A stretch of DNA of 53,098 nt. It comes from Occallatibacter sp. (GTDB lineage: Bacteria > Acidobacteriota > Terriglobia > Terriglobales > Acidobacteriaceae). The stretch lies in assembly GCA_031296305.1 (NCBI GenBank), contig JARLFZ010000017.1:1-53098 (forward strand), read 5' to 3'. Position numbers and translations under genes: made by a program. The notes under the pieces are model-generated. The model saw only the letters and a program-made list of their open reading frames with translations. It made no database searches and was not told where the DNA came from. Within the stretch, counting starts at the first letter, position 1. Each line of letters starts with the position of its first letter. Positions 1-7,583 of this stretch are shown piece by piece.

Positions 1-252
1 TTCACGTGGAGCTACAATCCCGGCCAGTGCACCTTCTGCGGCCGTTGCGTTGAGGGCTGCACCGAACACGCGCTCAAGGAAGGCCACACCGAGCACGCCC
101 TCTCGCAGCAGCAGGACACGCCGCCGATTTACACCACACAAGGCGAGTTGAAAACGTCCTACACCGTGGCACGGCGTCCGCCCGCTTCGAAGCCGGCCAC
201 CGCACCAGTCGCAGCACCCACGCCGAACCCCGCCGCAGGAGGCGCTCAATGA
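1..252 (+). CDS. 4Fe-4S ferredoxin-type subunit of group 4 [NiFe]-hydrogenase (3' part)
   Basis: The reading frame is open from base 1 to a TGA at 250-252, so the N-terminus lies outside the window. The visible part starts with CTFCGRCVEGC, a C-x2-C-x2-C-x3-C ligand set for one [4Fe-4S] cluster. It is the second half of a two-cluster NuoI/EchF/HyfH-type polyferredoxin, which relays electrons between ferredoxin or a partner module and the hydrogenase small subunit. A Pro/Ala-rich tail of about 30 residues follows. The stop overlaps the next start as ATGA (249-252), so the genes are translationally coupled. The subunit family is inferred mainly from the cluster motif and the two hydrogenase genes downstream. 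Confidence 0.8.
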   Translation, partial: FTWSYNPGQCTFCGRCVEGCTEHALKEGHTEHALSQQQDTPPIYTTQGELKTSYTVARRPPASKPATAPVAAPTPNPAAGGAQ

Positions 253-707
253 AATCTCTCGAAACCCTTCGTCAAGAGCTCGGAATTGCGGAACCCTGGG
301 TGGAGACCCGCGGCACGTGGTGGCTGAATCCCGGCACCATCGGCGTCCGCCACGTCGCAAAAGTAATGAACGAGACGCACGCGCGCTTCATCACCATCAC
401 CGCCTACCAATTGCCGGGCAACGAAGGCTTTCGCCTCGAATATCACTGGGACCTCCACGGCCGCTTGCTCGGCCTTCCCTTCGTCATTACCGGCAATGCA
501 ATGGAAAGCATCTTCGACCTCTGCGAAGCCGCGGACTGGATCGAGCGCGAAATTCACGAGGAGTATTCCATCGACTTTACGGGCCGCGCCTATGAGCCGC
601 TGTTGCTGCGCAAGGGCGACAAGACGGGCGTGAACCTGCGCGAAGACCCCAATGCGCAGCCCAAGACCGCCGCCGCACCGCCAGGACAGAAGGAGGTCGC
701 ACTATGA
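249..707 (+). CDS. NuoC/EchD-like hydrogenase subunit
   Basis: 152 residues related to the 30-kDa (NuoC) subunit of complex I and to EchD or the N-terminal part of HyfG/HycE. The family hallmark is near the C-terminus: an acidic WIEREIHEEYSIDFTGR stretch followed by EPLLL, matching the ERE...F.G..LRRLLL signature of NuoC. In group 4 hydrogenases this subunit helps hold the large subunit on the peripheral arm. It is a separate gene, as in Ech, rather than fused to the large subunit as in Hyf/Hyc. It overlaps both neighbours by ATGA (249-252 and 704-707), which fixes its start and shows a tight operon. The last 20 residues are an Ala/Pro-rich low-complexity tail. Confidence 0.85.
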   Translation: MKSLETLRQELGIAEPWVETRGTWWLNPGTIGVRHVAKVMNETHARFITITAYQLPGNEGFRLEYHWDLHGRLLGLPFVITGNAMESIFDLCEAADWIEREIHEEYSIDFTGRAYEPLLLRKGDKTGVNLREDPNAQPKTAAAPPGQKEVAL

Positions 708-1786
708 GCTACAAAATCCCCATGGGCCCCTATCACCCCGGCCTTGAAGAACCCTACAAGCTCGACATGATCTGCGAAGGCGAAACCGTGCAGGATGCCG
801 AGCTGAATATCGGTTTCAACTTCCGAGGCATCGAGCATCTGGCCGAGACGCGCAACTATTACCAGGTCATCGCTCTCATGGAGCGCGTGTGCGGCATCTG
901 CTCGTTCATTCACACGCTCACTCTGTGCCAGGCCATGGAGAAACTCGCCGGCCTCGAAGCGCCGCCGCGCGCTAAGTACATTCGCGTCGTGATGTCGGAG
1001 CTCGAGCGCCTGCACTCGCACGTGCTGTGGGCGGGCATCGCCGCTAAGCTCATGGGCTTCAAAACCATGTTCATGACCTGCTTTGCGCTGCGCGAGAAAG
1101 TAATGGACGTGCTGCAGGCCATCTCCGGCAACCGCGTGAACTATTCCATGAACCGCGTCGGCGGCGTCAATCGCGACGTCGAAGATCCGTCGTCGCTCCT
1201 CCCGCTCATCGACGAACTCGAGCGCGAAATGATGCGCACCGTGATCCCCATTTTCACCACCAGCTCCACCGCGCGTTCGCGCTGCGCGGGCATCGGAGTG
1301 CTCACGCCCGAAAAAGCCGTCTCCTGCGCCGTGGTCGGCCCCACGGCCCGCGCCTCGGGCATCAACCAGGACCTGCGCCGCGATGCGCCCTACGCGGCCT
1401 ACGCGGAGATGAAGTTCGAGGTCCCGGTAGAGAAAGCCGGCGACGTGCGCGCGCGCCTTTTCGTGCGGGCTCTCGAAATCATGGAGAGCTGCCGCATCCT
1501 GCGCCAGGCGCTCACCGATATGCCGCCGGGCGAGGTCTCCGTGGGCGGCGACAAGTTCAACTTCGTCACCGGCACGGCCACCAGCCGCGTAGAAGCGCCG
1601 CGCGGCGAGGTCATCTATTCGGTGAGCTGGAAAGAAGGCTCGCGCAATCCCGCCCGCGTCCACGTGCGCACGCCTACCTACGCCAACATGCCGGCGGTGC
1701 GCTGGATGGTGCGTGGCGCACGCCTCGCCGATACGCCGCTCATCCAAGCCTCCATCGACCCCTGCTACTCCTGCACGGACCGCTAG
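704..1786 (+). CDS. Group 4 [NiFe]-hydrogenase large (catalytic) subunit
   Basis: 360 residues of the NuoD/EchE/HyfG-C family. Both [NiFe]-site motifs are intact: L1 as RVCGIC (Cys63 and Cys66) and L2 as DPCYSC at the extreme C-terminus (Cys354 and Cys357). NuoD of complex I lacks these cysteines, so this is a hydrogenase and not respiratory complex I. The protein ends three residues after the last cysteine (TDR, then stop), so there is no C-terminal extension for a maturation endopeptidase to remove; this is known for EchE and CooH. It probably couples ferredoxin-linked H2 turnover to ion transport. It is the last gene of the operon, followed by 54 bp and a convergent gene. The small subunit and membrane arm must lie upstream of the window. 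Confidence 0.92.
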   Translation: MSYKIPMGPYHPGLEEPYKLDMICEGETVQDAELNIGFNFRGIEHLAETRNYYQVIALMERVCGICSFIHTLTLCQAMEKLAGLEAPPRAKYIRVVMSELERLHSHVLWAGIAAKLMGFKTMFMTCFALREKVMDVLQAISGNRVNYSMNRVGGVNRDVEDPSSLLPLIDELEREMMRTVIPIFTTSSTARSRCAGIGVLTPEKAVSCAVVGPTARASGINQDLRRDAPYAAYAEMKFEVPVEKAGDVRARLFVRALEIMESCRILRQALTDMPPGEVSVGGDKFNFVTGTATSRVEAPRGEVIYSVSWKEGSRNPARVHVRTPTYANMPAVRWMVRGARLADTPLIQASIDPCYSCTDR

Positions 1787-1840
1787 AGAGATTTGTGCCG
1801 CCGGTTTCCTGACGCGCACATCGCCTCCATCGGTGCGCCT

Positions 1841-2371
1841 TCACACCTGTGCAGGCACAAGCGCTTTGCGCCGCAGTATCGCCGCCGAAATCAGCGTCAT
1901 CACCAGCCCTACCGGCAGTGGCTCAATGAACGTATAAGCCATATTGACGAAGGGGTTCTGGTAGAGCTGCGCAGAATGCTGGATTGCAGCCACCTGCCTG
2001 GCAATCGTCGCCGGGTCAAGTCCGGAAGACTGTACCCTTTGAATCTGCGCGGCCCAGTAGCTGTCCATAAAGTGCGGCATGAAGTTGAAGTAGAGGATCT
2101 CCCACATGCCTACATAACAAATACAAGTGATGAGGGCGATCAGAATGCCGCACGAGAACGCCCGGCCGAAAGAAATTTGCCCGGCGAGGTTATTGTCGCG
2201 GTAGCTGCGGATGCCGAAATAGACCAGCAGGAACGACGCCACCATCATGGTGTAGCCGAGAACCATGCTGTGGCCGGAACCGATCTTGTTGGCAAGCAGA
2301 AGCGATCCGCCCATCAGGATGGAGATCATCAGGCCGGAGATCAGGCCAAAGGTGAGAACAGTTTTCTTCAT
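1841..2371 (-). CDS. DUF4199 family membrane protein
   Basis: 176 residues with four likely membrane segments: residues about 5-25, 35-53, 70-95 and 148-168. The size and pattern fit DUF4199. The ATG at 2371 is chosen over an upstream in-frame ATG at 2419 because AGGGAG lies about 9 bases before it and the protein then begins directly with MKKTVLTFG and the first hydrophobic segment. The function is unknown. It lies downstream of, and on the same strand as, the LuxR-type regulator at 2504-2974, 132 bp away, and the two N-termini look alike: MKxxVLxFG, then a GL plus hydrophobic run, a second helix, and GIR or GLR followed by basic residues. Co-transcription and a joint sensory role are inferences. 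Confidence 0.72.
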   Translation of the reverse strand: MKKTVLTFGLISGLMISILMGGSLLLANKIGSGHSMVLGYTMMVASFLLVYFGIRSYRDNNLAGQISFGRAFSCGILIALITCICYVGMWEILYFNFMPHFMDSYWAAQIQRVQSSGLDPATIARQVAAIQHSAQLYQNPFVNMAYTFIEPLPVGLVMTLISAAILRRKALVPAQV

Positions 2372-2503
2372 GTCAGGCTCCCTTTCGGAGTGTGAATCGA
2401 ATCGCGATGCAGTCACCATGCCGTGGCGCGGGGCCCGATGTCGTCATTCTTTCGGATGATTTTAGCGGAATGGAGCAAAAATCGTGCTTTCGGGTGACCC
2501 GCT

Positions 2504-2974
2504 TCACGGCAACAGGCCCAGTTCCTTGCCGCGCTGCACGGCCTGGGTGCGGCGCGCGGCCCCCAGCTTGTTGAAGGCGCGGGAGCAGTGCGTCTTTACT
2601 GTGTTTTCTGAAACGAAAAGCTCGGCGGCAATCTCGCGATTGCTCAAGCCGCGGGCGACCAGGGTCAGGATTTCGAGTTCGCGGGCCGTGATGCCGAGGG
2701 CCTGCTGCTGCGCCGCATTAGGCGCGAATGCTTCCAGGGACAGCGCATCCGCGGGAACAGGCGCCTCCTTCACCCCCACCGTCTCACGTGTGATTTCGCG
2801 TCTGCGCGTGATACGCAACCCAAGCCAGATGCCAACGGCCGAAAAGAGAATTGCGACAAGCGCGCCATAGAGTTCAATCGAGTGTTCGATAACAACGAAA
2901 CGGTATTCGGTGTATTGCAGGATGGCGATCAGCAGGCCGCCGACGACACCGAAGATGAGGACGTGGCGCTTCAT
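2504..2974 (-). CDS. Membrane-anchored LuxR-type transcriptional regulator
   Basis: 156 residues. Two predicted membrane helices (about 4-22 and 37-56) are followed by a basic linker, an Ala-rich stretch and a C-terminal LuxR/GerE helix-turn-helix of about 60 residues. The latter carries the usual TARELEILTLVARGLSNREI...VSENTVKTH pattern. No receiver domain is present, so activation must come through the membrane segment or a partner. Start 2974 gives MKRHVLIFG and keeps only the parts with recognisable homology; an upstream ATG at 3142 would add 56 residues that run into the (GTTCCCTC) repeat zone. The downstream partner is the DUF4199 protein, whose N-terminus is similar. It is divergent from the YihY gene. 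Confidence 0.8.
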   Translation of the reverse strand: MKRHVLIFGVVGGLLIAILQYTEYRFVVIEHSIELYGALVAILFSAVGIWLGLRITRRREITRETVGVKEAPVPADALSLEAFAPNAAQQQALGITARELEILTLVARGLSNREIAAELFVSENTVKTHCSRAFNKLGAARRTQAVQRGKELGLLP

Positions 2975-3021
2975 GACGGGGTTCGGAAAAAGTATATCCT
3001 TGCGCGCCCCCAACTCCGCCC

Positions 3022-3055
3022 CTGGTTCTCTGGTTCCCTCGTTCCCTGTTATTTC
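3022..3055. repeat. Short GGGAACNA-type tandem repeat, degenerate copy
   Basis: In the divergent region between the LuxR regulator and the YihY gene the + strand reads GGTTCTCTGGTTCCCTCGTTCCC. These are 8-9 base units related to the better-formed arrays near 7436-7500 and 47983-48015. Only two or three units are recognisable here. Confidence 0.5.
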
Positions 3056-3088
3056 CCCCGCAAATCGACTAATCTTGCCTTGTCGCAT

Positions 3089-3970
3089 ATGCCGCTCTAT
3101 TTTGCCAAGATTCGGGAAGCACTTTTTCATGCCTACGCCCACGACATATTAAATGTGGCGAAGGCCGCGGCCTACTCCGGCATGCTCATGTTTTTTCCTG
3201 CCCTGCTGGTCATCACCACGCTGGTGGCCCAGGTGGAGGAAGGCCCCACACTGATGGGCGAAACGCGCACCGTCCTGGAGCAGTTTGTTCCCCCTGACAC
3301 ACTCGATCTCGTGCAGTCCTCCATCCTCACGCACCAATTCCATTCCCGCACGGTGATTCTCTCCGCGACCGGTTTGAGCCTTTTTGCCGGCCTCGGCGTC
3401 ATGCTCTCGTTCATGGAGGGTTTTCGCCGCGCCTACCGGCTTCCGCCCGAAAGCTGGACCTTTTGGGGCCGCCGCTTCCGCGGCCTGATGCTGGTATTGC
3501 TCGTGCTGGTGCCGCTGCTGCTGGCATCGATGGCCATAGTCTTCGGTCACCAGATCGAATTGTGGATGGTCGACAACGCCGGTCACGACCTGCACTATTT
3601 CATCATCTTTTTCTCGCGCATGGTGCGCTGGACGGTCAGCTTTGTCGCCATCGTCGCTGTGCTCATCGCGCTCTACCACTTCGGCACGCGGCGCACAGAA
3701 CATTGGGCCTGGGTAGTTCCGGGCGCCATCGCCGGCACCCTCATCTGGTTCCCCGCCACGCTGGCCTACGGTTGGTACGTCACCAGCGTGGCCAATTACA
3801 CCCGCATCTACGGCTCCTTTGCCGCCGGCATCGCCACCCTGGTCTGGCTCTACATCACCTCGTTCAGCGTCCTGCTCGGCGCGGAACTGAATGGCGTTCT
3901 CTACTGGGAGCGGCAGATACAACTGGCTGGCGATAAAATCGCGCCCGAGCTAGCCCGCGCCGCCCAATAA
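3089..3970 (+). CDS. YihY/virulence factor BrkB family inner-membrane protein
   Basis: 293 residues with six hydrophobic segments and the family pattern: an N-terminal amphipathic stretch, then AAAYSGMLMFFPALLVI (the AxAYxxLxxLxP-type first helix), and near the end IYGSFAAGIATLVWLYITS followed by LLGAELN. Both are hallmarks of YihY/BrkB (formerly misnamed RNase BN). The cellular role of this family is not settled. ATG 3089 is chosen because homology begins at MPLYFAKIREAL; the frame is open upstream to 2882 but that stretch overlaps the divergent regulator. I see no good Shine-Dalgarno before 3089. Confidence 0.88.
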   Translation: MPLYFAKIREALFHAYAHDILNVAKAAAYSGMLMFFPALLVITTLVAQVEEGPTLMGETRTVLEQFVPPDTLDLVQSSILTHQFHSRTVILSATGLSLFAGLGVMLSFMEGFRRAYRLPPESWTFWGRRFRGLMLVLLVLVPLLLASMAIVFGHQIELWMVDNAGHDLHYFIIFFSRMVRWTVSFVAIVAVLIALYHFGTRRTEHWAWVVPGAIAGTLIWFPATLAYGWYVTSVANYTRIYGSFAAGIATLVWLYITSFSVLLGAELNGVLYWERQIQLAGDKIAPELARAAQ

Positions 3971-4020
3971 ATCCTCAGAAGCGAAGTTTCAAGACGGTGT
4001 CTGCTCCTCTTGCCGTTGTT

Positions 4021-4183
4021 TTGAAAGGGCACGAATTCACTCGTGCCGAAAGAGGCTACCACGAAAATCTCCGGCCTTTAGGCCCTGCGGGATGGGGTTA
4101 ACCCGGCAGAAACATCCCTCGGCGGCTAAAGCCAAAGCCGTCTTGCCATATCCATCGGCACGGCTGAAGCCGTGCCCTTTCAA
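4021..4183. mobile_element. MITE-like or BIME-like element with 13-bp terminal inverted repeats
   Basis: The ends are TTGAAAGGGCACG (4021-4033) and CGTGCCCTTTCAA (4171-4183), a perfect 13-bp inverted pair 163 bp apart. Each end also folds by itself: GGGCACGA/TCGTGCC on the left and GGCACGGC/GCCGTGCC on the right. Inside is a GGCGGCTAAAGCC hairpin. The minus strand is open as a 65-codon frame with no recognisable domain; I take it as repeat translation, not a gene. There is no transposase and no clear target duplication. A related right-hand end occurs at 13446-13472. It occupies most of the 392-bp gap between YihY and pyk. Confidence 0.6.
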
Positions 4184-4255
4184 GACTCGTTGCTCCCGAT
4201 ACTCCACCAAATTCTTGCGATTGTCCCGCGCCACGTTGCACCTCCGCCCATTCCA

Positions 4256-4278
4256 GTCCCCGTCTGTCCATTTACAAT
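4256..4278 (+). promoter_or_regulatory. Candidate pyk promoter
   Basis: TACAAT at 4273-4278 resembles a -10 box and lies 84 bp before the pyk ATG. A weak TTCCAG lies 16 bp upstream of it. The region is less GC-rich than its surroundings. This is a pattern match only. Confidence 0.3.
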
Positions 4279-4362
4279 TGAGTCTGCACCGCTCCTTTAC
4301 CCCTTTTCACCAACTCAAAAACTTTTTGGGCTGCACTTGAATTGCCTTCGGAGGTATTTCTG

Positions 4363-5961
4363 ATGCCCTTTGACGATCTGAACCTGACGGATTCCCCTTC
4401 GCAGCGCCGCGCCAAAATTGTCGCCACGCTCGGGCCCGCCTCCAACACTGAGCCCGTGATTCGCGACTTGATCCACGCCGGCGTGGACGTGGTCCGGCTC
4501 AACTTTTCCCACGGCAGCCACGAACGCAAGGCCGCCGTCATCCAGAAGATCCGCAAGTTGAGCAAGGAAGAGCGCAGGCCGCTGTGCATTCTGGGCGACC
4601 TGCAGGGGCCCAAGATTCGCACCGGGCTGCTCAAGGATCATCAACCGGTGCTGCTCAAGGCCGGCCACCGGCTCGTCGTCACGCCGCGCGAGGTGCCGGG
4701 CACGGCAACGCTCGTGGGCACCACCTTCAAGACCCTCGCTGAAAATGTCGAGCAGGGCTCGCGCATCCTGCTCTCCGATGGACTCATCGAACTGCGCGTC
4801 CACGAAGTGAACGGCGAGGACGTGGCCTGCGATATCGTCAACGGCGGCATGCTGGGCGAGCACAAAGGCATCAATCTTCCCGGCGTCCTGGTGCGCACGC
4901 CGTCGCTCACAGAAAAAGACGCCGAAGACCTCGAGTTCGCGCTCAAGCACGACGTCGACGCCATCGCCGTCTCCTTTGTGCGCACGGCCGAAGACGTGAG
5001 CCTGGTGCGCAACCGCGTGGCCGCGCTCGGCTTCCACACCTGGATCATCGCCAAGCTCGAGAAACCGCAGGCGGTCGAGCATCTCGACGCCATCCTGCAA
5101 GTCTCCGACGGCATCATGGTGGCCCGCGGCGATCTGGGTGTTGAAGTTCCGCCGGAAAAAGTGCCCGCCATCCAGAAGTACATCATCCGCCGCGCCGCCG
5201 AGTACTCCAAGCCCGTGATCACGGCCACGCAAATGCTCGAATCCATGATCGAGAATCCGCGGCCCACGCGCGCCGAAGTCTCCGACGTGGCCAACGCCAT
5301 CTACGACGGCACCGACGCCGTCATGCTCTCCGGTGAGTCAGCCGTGGGCAAATATCCCGTCGAATCCGTAGCCATGATGGCGCGCATCGTGAGCGAAACC
5401 GAGCGCCACATCAAGGAGAACCTCGAATCCGAGTTCCACGAGCGCCCCAGCCATCTCTCCATTGCAGAAACCATCTGCGAAGCCACGGCTCACGCCGCCA
5501 ACGATCTCGACCTGCGCGGCATTGCGTTATTTACCGAGTCAGGGGCCACGGCGCGCAAGCTTTCCAAGTACCACCCCTCGGCACCTATCTTCGCGCTCAG
5601 TCCGGTCGAAGTCACCGTCAACCGCCTCAATCTTCTCTGGGGCACGACGCCCATCCGCTGTCCCAAGGCCAACACCACTGAAGCCATGGTCGACCTTGCA
5701 GAGAAGTTGCTGGAAAAGGGCGGCTACGTGCGCCCGCGCGAGGTCATTGCCATTGTGGCCGGCACCCGCACCAAGTCCGGTTCCACAAACTTCCTGCGCC
5801 TGCACGTGATGGGCGAAAACGCCGCCGTGCCGCCGCATTCATCCGCGGCCGCACAGAGCGCCCCCGTAGGCAGGAAGGGTTCAGCCCGCGTCGCGCGTTC
5901 TCTAGAAACGCAGAAGCCGGAATTCTCCGAGGCCGCAAGATCTCTTGCCGCAAAATATTGA
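4363..5961 (+). CDS. pyk: Pyruvate kinase
   Basis: 532 residues. It converts phosphoenolpyruvate and ADP to pyruvate and ATP in the cytosol. The family landmarks are in order: RRAKIVATLGPAS at the N-terminus, VVRLNFSHGSHE, LGDLQGPKIRTG, the active-site region IIAKLEKPQAVEHL followed by MVARGDLGVE, then TATQMLESM and GTDAVMLSGESAVGKYPVE, and a C-terminal domain with FTESGATARKLSKY. The first in-frame ATG (4342) is rejected for the one at 4363, which has GGAGGT about 7 bases upstream. The protein is some 50 residues longer than the roughly 470-480 residue norm because of a low-complexity Ala/Ser-rich C-terminal tail that looks disordered. No effector-loop call is possible by eye. Confidence 0.97.
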   Translation: MPFDDLNLTDSPSQRRAKIVATLGPASNTEPVIRDLIHAGVDVVRLNFSHGSHERKAAVIQKIRKLSKEERRPLCILGDLQGPKIRTGLLKDHQPVLLKAGHRLVVTPREVPGTATLVGTTFKTLAENVEQGSRILLSDGLIELRVHEVNGEDVACDIVNGGMLGEHKGINLPGVLVRTPSLTEKDAEDLEFALKHDVDAIAVSFVRTAEDVSLVRNRVAALGFHTWIIAKLEKPQAVEHLDAILQVSDGIMVARGDLGVEVPPEKVPAIQKYIIRRAAEYSKPVITATQMLESMIENPRPTRAEVSDVANAIYDGTDAVMLSGESAVGKYPVESVAMMARIVSETERHIKENLESEFHERPSHLSIAETICEATAHAANDLDLRGIALFTESGATARKLSKYHPSAPIFALSPVEVTVNRLNLLWGTTPIRCPKANTTEAMVDLAEKLLEKGGYVRPREVIAIVAGTRTKSGSTNFLRLHVMGENAAVPPHSSAAAQSAPVGRKGSARVARSLETQKPEFSEAARSLAAKY

Positions 5962-6002
5962 CTGGCTGATCTCGATTGGCCCGGCACTCAGGTCGCCGGA
6001 AA

Positions 6003-6051
6003 GTAGCGCCGGTCTCCAGACCGGCTGTCGTGCGGGTCTCCAGACCCGCAC
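6003..6051. repeat. Dispersed double-hairpin repeat (family R4), copy 1
   Basis: Two adjacent perfect hairpins, GCCGGTCTCCAGACCGGC and GCGGGTCTCCAGACCCGC, lie 40 bp past the pyk stop. Bases 6003-6036 recur exactly (34 of 34) on the opposite strand at 15491-15524, just past the RluD-type gene. Its place at a gene end suggests a terminator or mRNA-end stabiliser as well as a repeat, but there is no T-run. Confidence 0.75.
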
Positions 6052-6082
6052 ATCGCGGACCAGCCGGCCCTGCGCTCGAACC

Positions 6083-7267
6083 TCACTCTCCGGATGGCGG
6101 CGTTTTTAGGTTTTCCAGGAACTCTTCGACGCGGGCGGGATTCACTCCAAGGGCTCGTTCCAATGTCTGGTTAATCACGGTCTCTTTCTGGTCCTCTTTT
6201 TCCAGGACCAATTCCAAGCCCACACCGTCCTTTCCCCACCGAACTGCTTGTGCATTGACGGTGAGGGTTCGGTCAGCCGTTGGATGATCCCGGTCTGTCA
6301 AAGTGACTCGCACCACTGTTCCGGGGTACCAGCGCTCGCTGGTAATGATATATATCCCCGTTGCGCTGATATCACGCACTTCCTGCGCCACCGGATTGCC
6401 GCCGGTAAAGTAATACGCAATCAATCCCGGCAGCATCTCCCTCTTTGCATTGCGCGGGTCGACCGGATCTCCCAGCAGCAGGTTCGTGAACCAATTCCTG
6501 GGTCCGAGCCCCAGCCTTTTCTTCCAGGATTCGGTTTCGATAGTCGGCGACCCCACAGGCTCTTCCGTGCGGGCCTCTTCTCCGCCTGTAGTCTCCGCCT
6601 TTACGGGCACAGCATTGATGGGCACAACCTTGATGGGCACGGTCTCGATGGGAGCGGCCGGCCCAGGAACCACTACTCTTTCGACCGGCTCCTCTGTCGC
6701 CGTGCCGGATGGCCCCTCAGCGGAGGTGACGGCGAATTGCTCCAGAAAAGGCCCCAGAGAGCTGTGCCTCCCAGTCTTTGCTTCCTTCATTCTCTGCAAA
6801 TGCTGCTTCATCTCTTCGGGTTTGCAGATGATCAGTTGATCGCCGGCGCGCACCTCTCCCTTGGCCAGAGCGTCCGCCGGAAAGGCGAGCACGCTCAGGG
6901 CTTTTGCGTCTGAAGCGGGCACGCTGGCAAGGGGGAACGACTCAACGAAGTCAAGAACGACACAATCGTCTTCAAGGAACACCAAATCCACCGGAAAGCG
7001 GATGCTGGTTGGAGAGATCTCCTGATAAGGAAGAATCCAGAGCCCGGTTCTGGCGCCTTGTTCCAAGGCTCCCAGGCGCGCTCCAGCCCCGTCGGGTGAA
7101 GCGTCGGCGCCTTCCACATCGGTGGCCACGAAACGCTCTCGGGTCTGATTGTAAACGCAGTATTTCTCCTGATTTGCAGCGGAATCTCCCGTCGGCGCGA
7201 CGCCGGATGCCGCGTCTTGCCGAGCGGGTCCGAATCCCTCTTCTCCGAACTGTCGGATTTCCGCCAT
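6083..7267 (-). CDS. DUF192-PilZ fusion protein
   Basis: 394 residues. Residues about 36-150 match DUF192: VYNQTRERF, then a GLW-ILP-ISP-IRFPVDLVFLE core and GDQLIICKPEEM. After a Pro/Val/Glu-rich linker, residues about 275-385 form a PilZ domain with both c-di-GMP-binding signatures: RNAKR (RxxxR) and DISATG (DxSxxG). It should therefore be a soluble c-di-GMP effector; what the DUF192 half does is unknown. The frame is open upstream to 7669, but that part overlaps the divergent SPFH gene and translates the GGGAACAA repeat, so I place the start at ATG 7267, where MAEIRQFGEEG begins. No strong Shine-Dalgarno is visible. Confidence 0.85.
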   Translation of the reverse strand: MAEIRQFGEEGFGPARQDAASGVAPTGDSAANQEKYCVYNQTRERFVATDVEGADASPDGAGARLGALEQGARTGLWILPYQEISPTSIRFPVDLVFLEDDCVVLDFVESFPLASVPASDAKALSVLAFPADALAKGEVRAGDQLIICKPEEMKQHLQRMKEAKTGRHSSLGPFLEQFAVTSAEGPSGTATEEPVERVVVPGPAAPIETVPIKVVPINAVPVKAETTGGEEARTEEPVGSPTIETESWKKRLGLGPRNWFTNLLLGDPVDPRNAKREMLPGLIAYYFTGGNPVAQEVRDISATGIYIITSERWYPGTVVRVTLTDRDHPTADRTLTVNAQAVRWGKDGVGLELVLEKEDQKETVINQTLERALGVNPARVEEFLENLKTPPSGE

Positions 7268-7435
7268 AAGTTTCTCGTGTTCTTTTATTATCGCTAGGTT
7301 ACGCCTTTCGTCCACAAGCGAAAAGATGATTTTTTCGCCCGCACCTCGTGCGCCAGCTACCGCTTCGCTAGTTCCAGGGGCATGATTCTTCGCCTCTATC
7401 GCAAGGCCGCCGCACAATTCCCAAACCCGCTGCCT

Positions 7436-7500
7436 TTCTAGCTCCCTCGTTCCCTTGTTCCCTTGTTCCCTCGTTCCCCGCTTCTCGTTCTCTAGGTCCC
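7436..7500. repeat. GTTCCCTT/GGGAACAA short tandem array (family R5)
   Basis: On the + strand 8-base units run as CTCCCTCGTTCCCTTGTTCCC, then CTTGTTCCCTCGTTCCCCG, then diverged units ending in GGTCCCGTGGTCCC. It fills part of the 316-bp divergent region between the DUF192-PilZ gene and the SPFH gene. Related arrays lie at 3022-3055 and 47983-48015, always in intergenic DNA. Confidence 0.8.
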
Positions 7501-7583
7501 GTGGTCCCTGCATTCGGAGTATCCTTAGACGTCCCCGAAATCGTGAGCCGCGCGGGGCTCCTGTCCCGGCCACGGGAGGAAGT

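Noticed and set aside
704..1786. Complex I NuoD
   Set aside because: Both pairs of [NiFe]-ligand cysteines are present, which NuoD lacks.
4037..4234. 65-codon minus-strand frame in the pyk upstream region
   Set aside because: It translates the MITE-like element with its terminal inverted repeats; no ribosome site and no domain.
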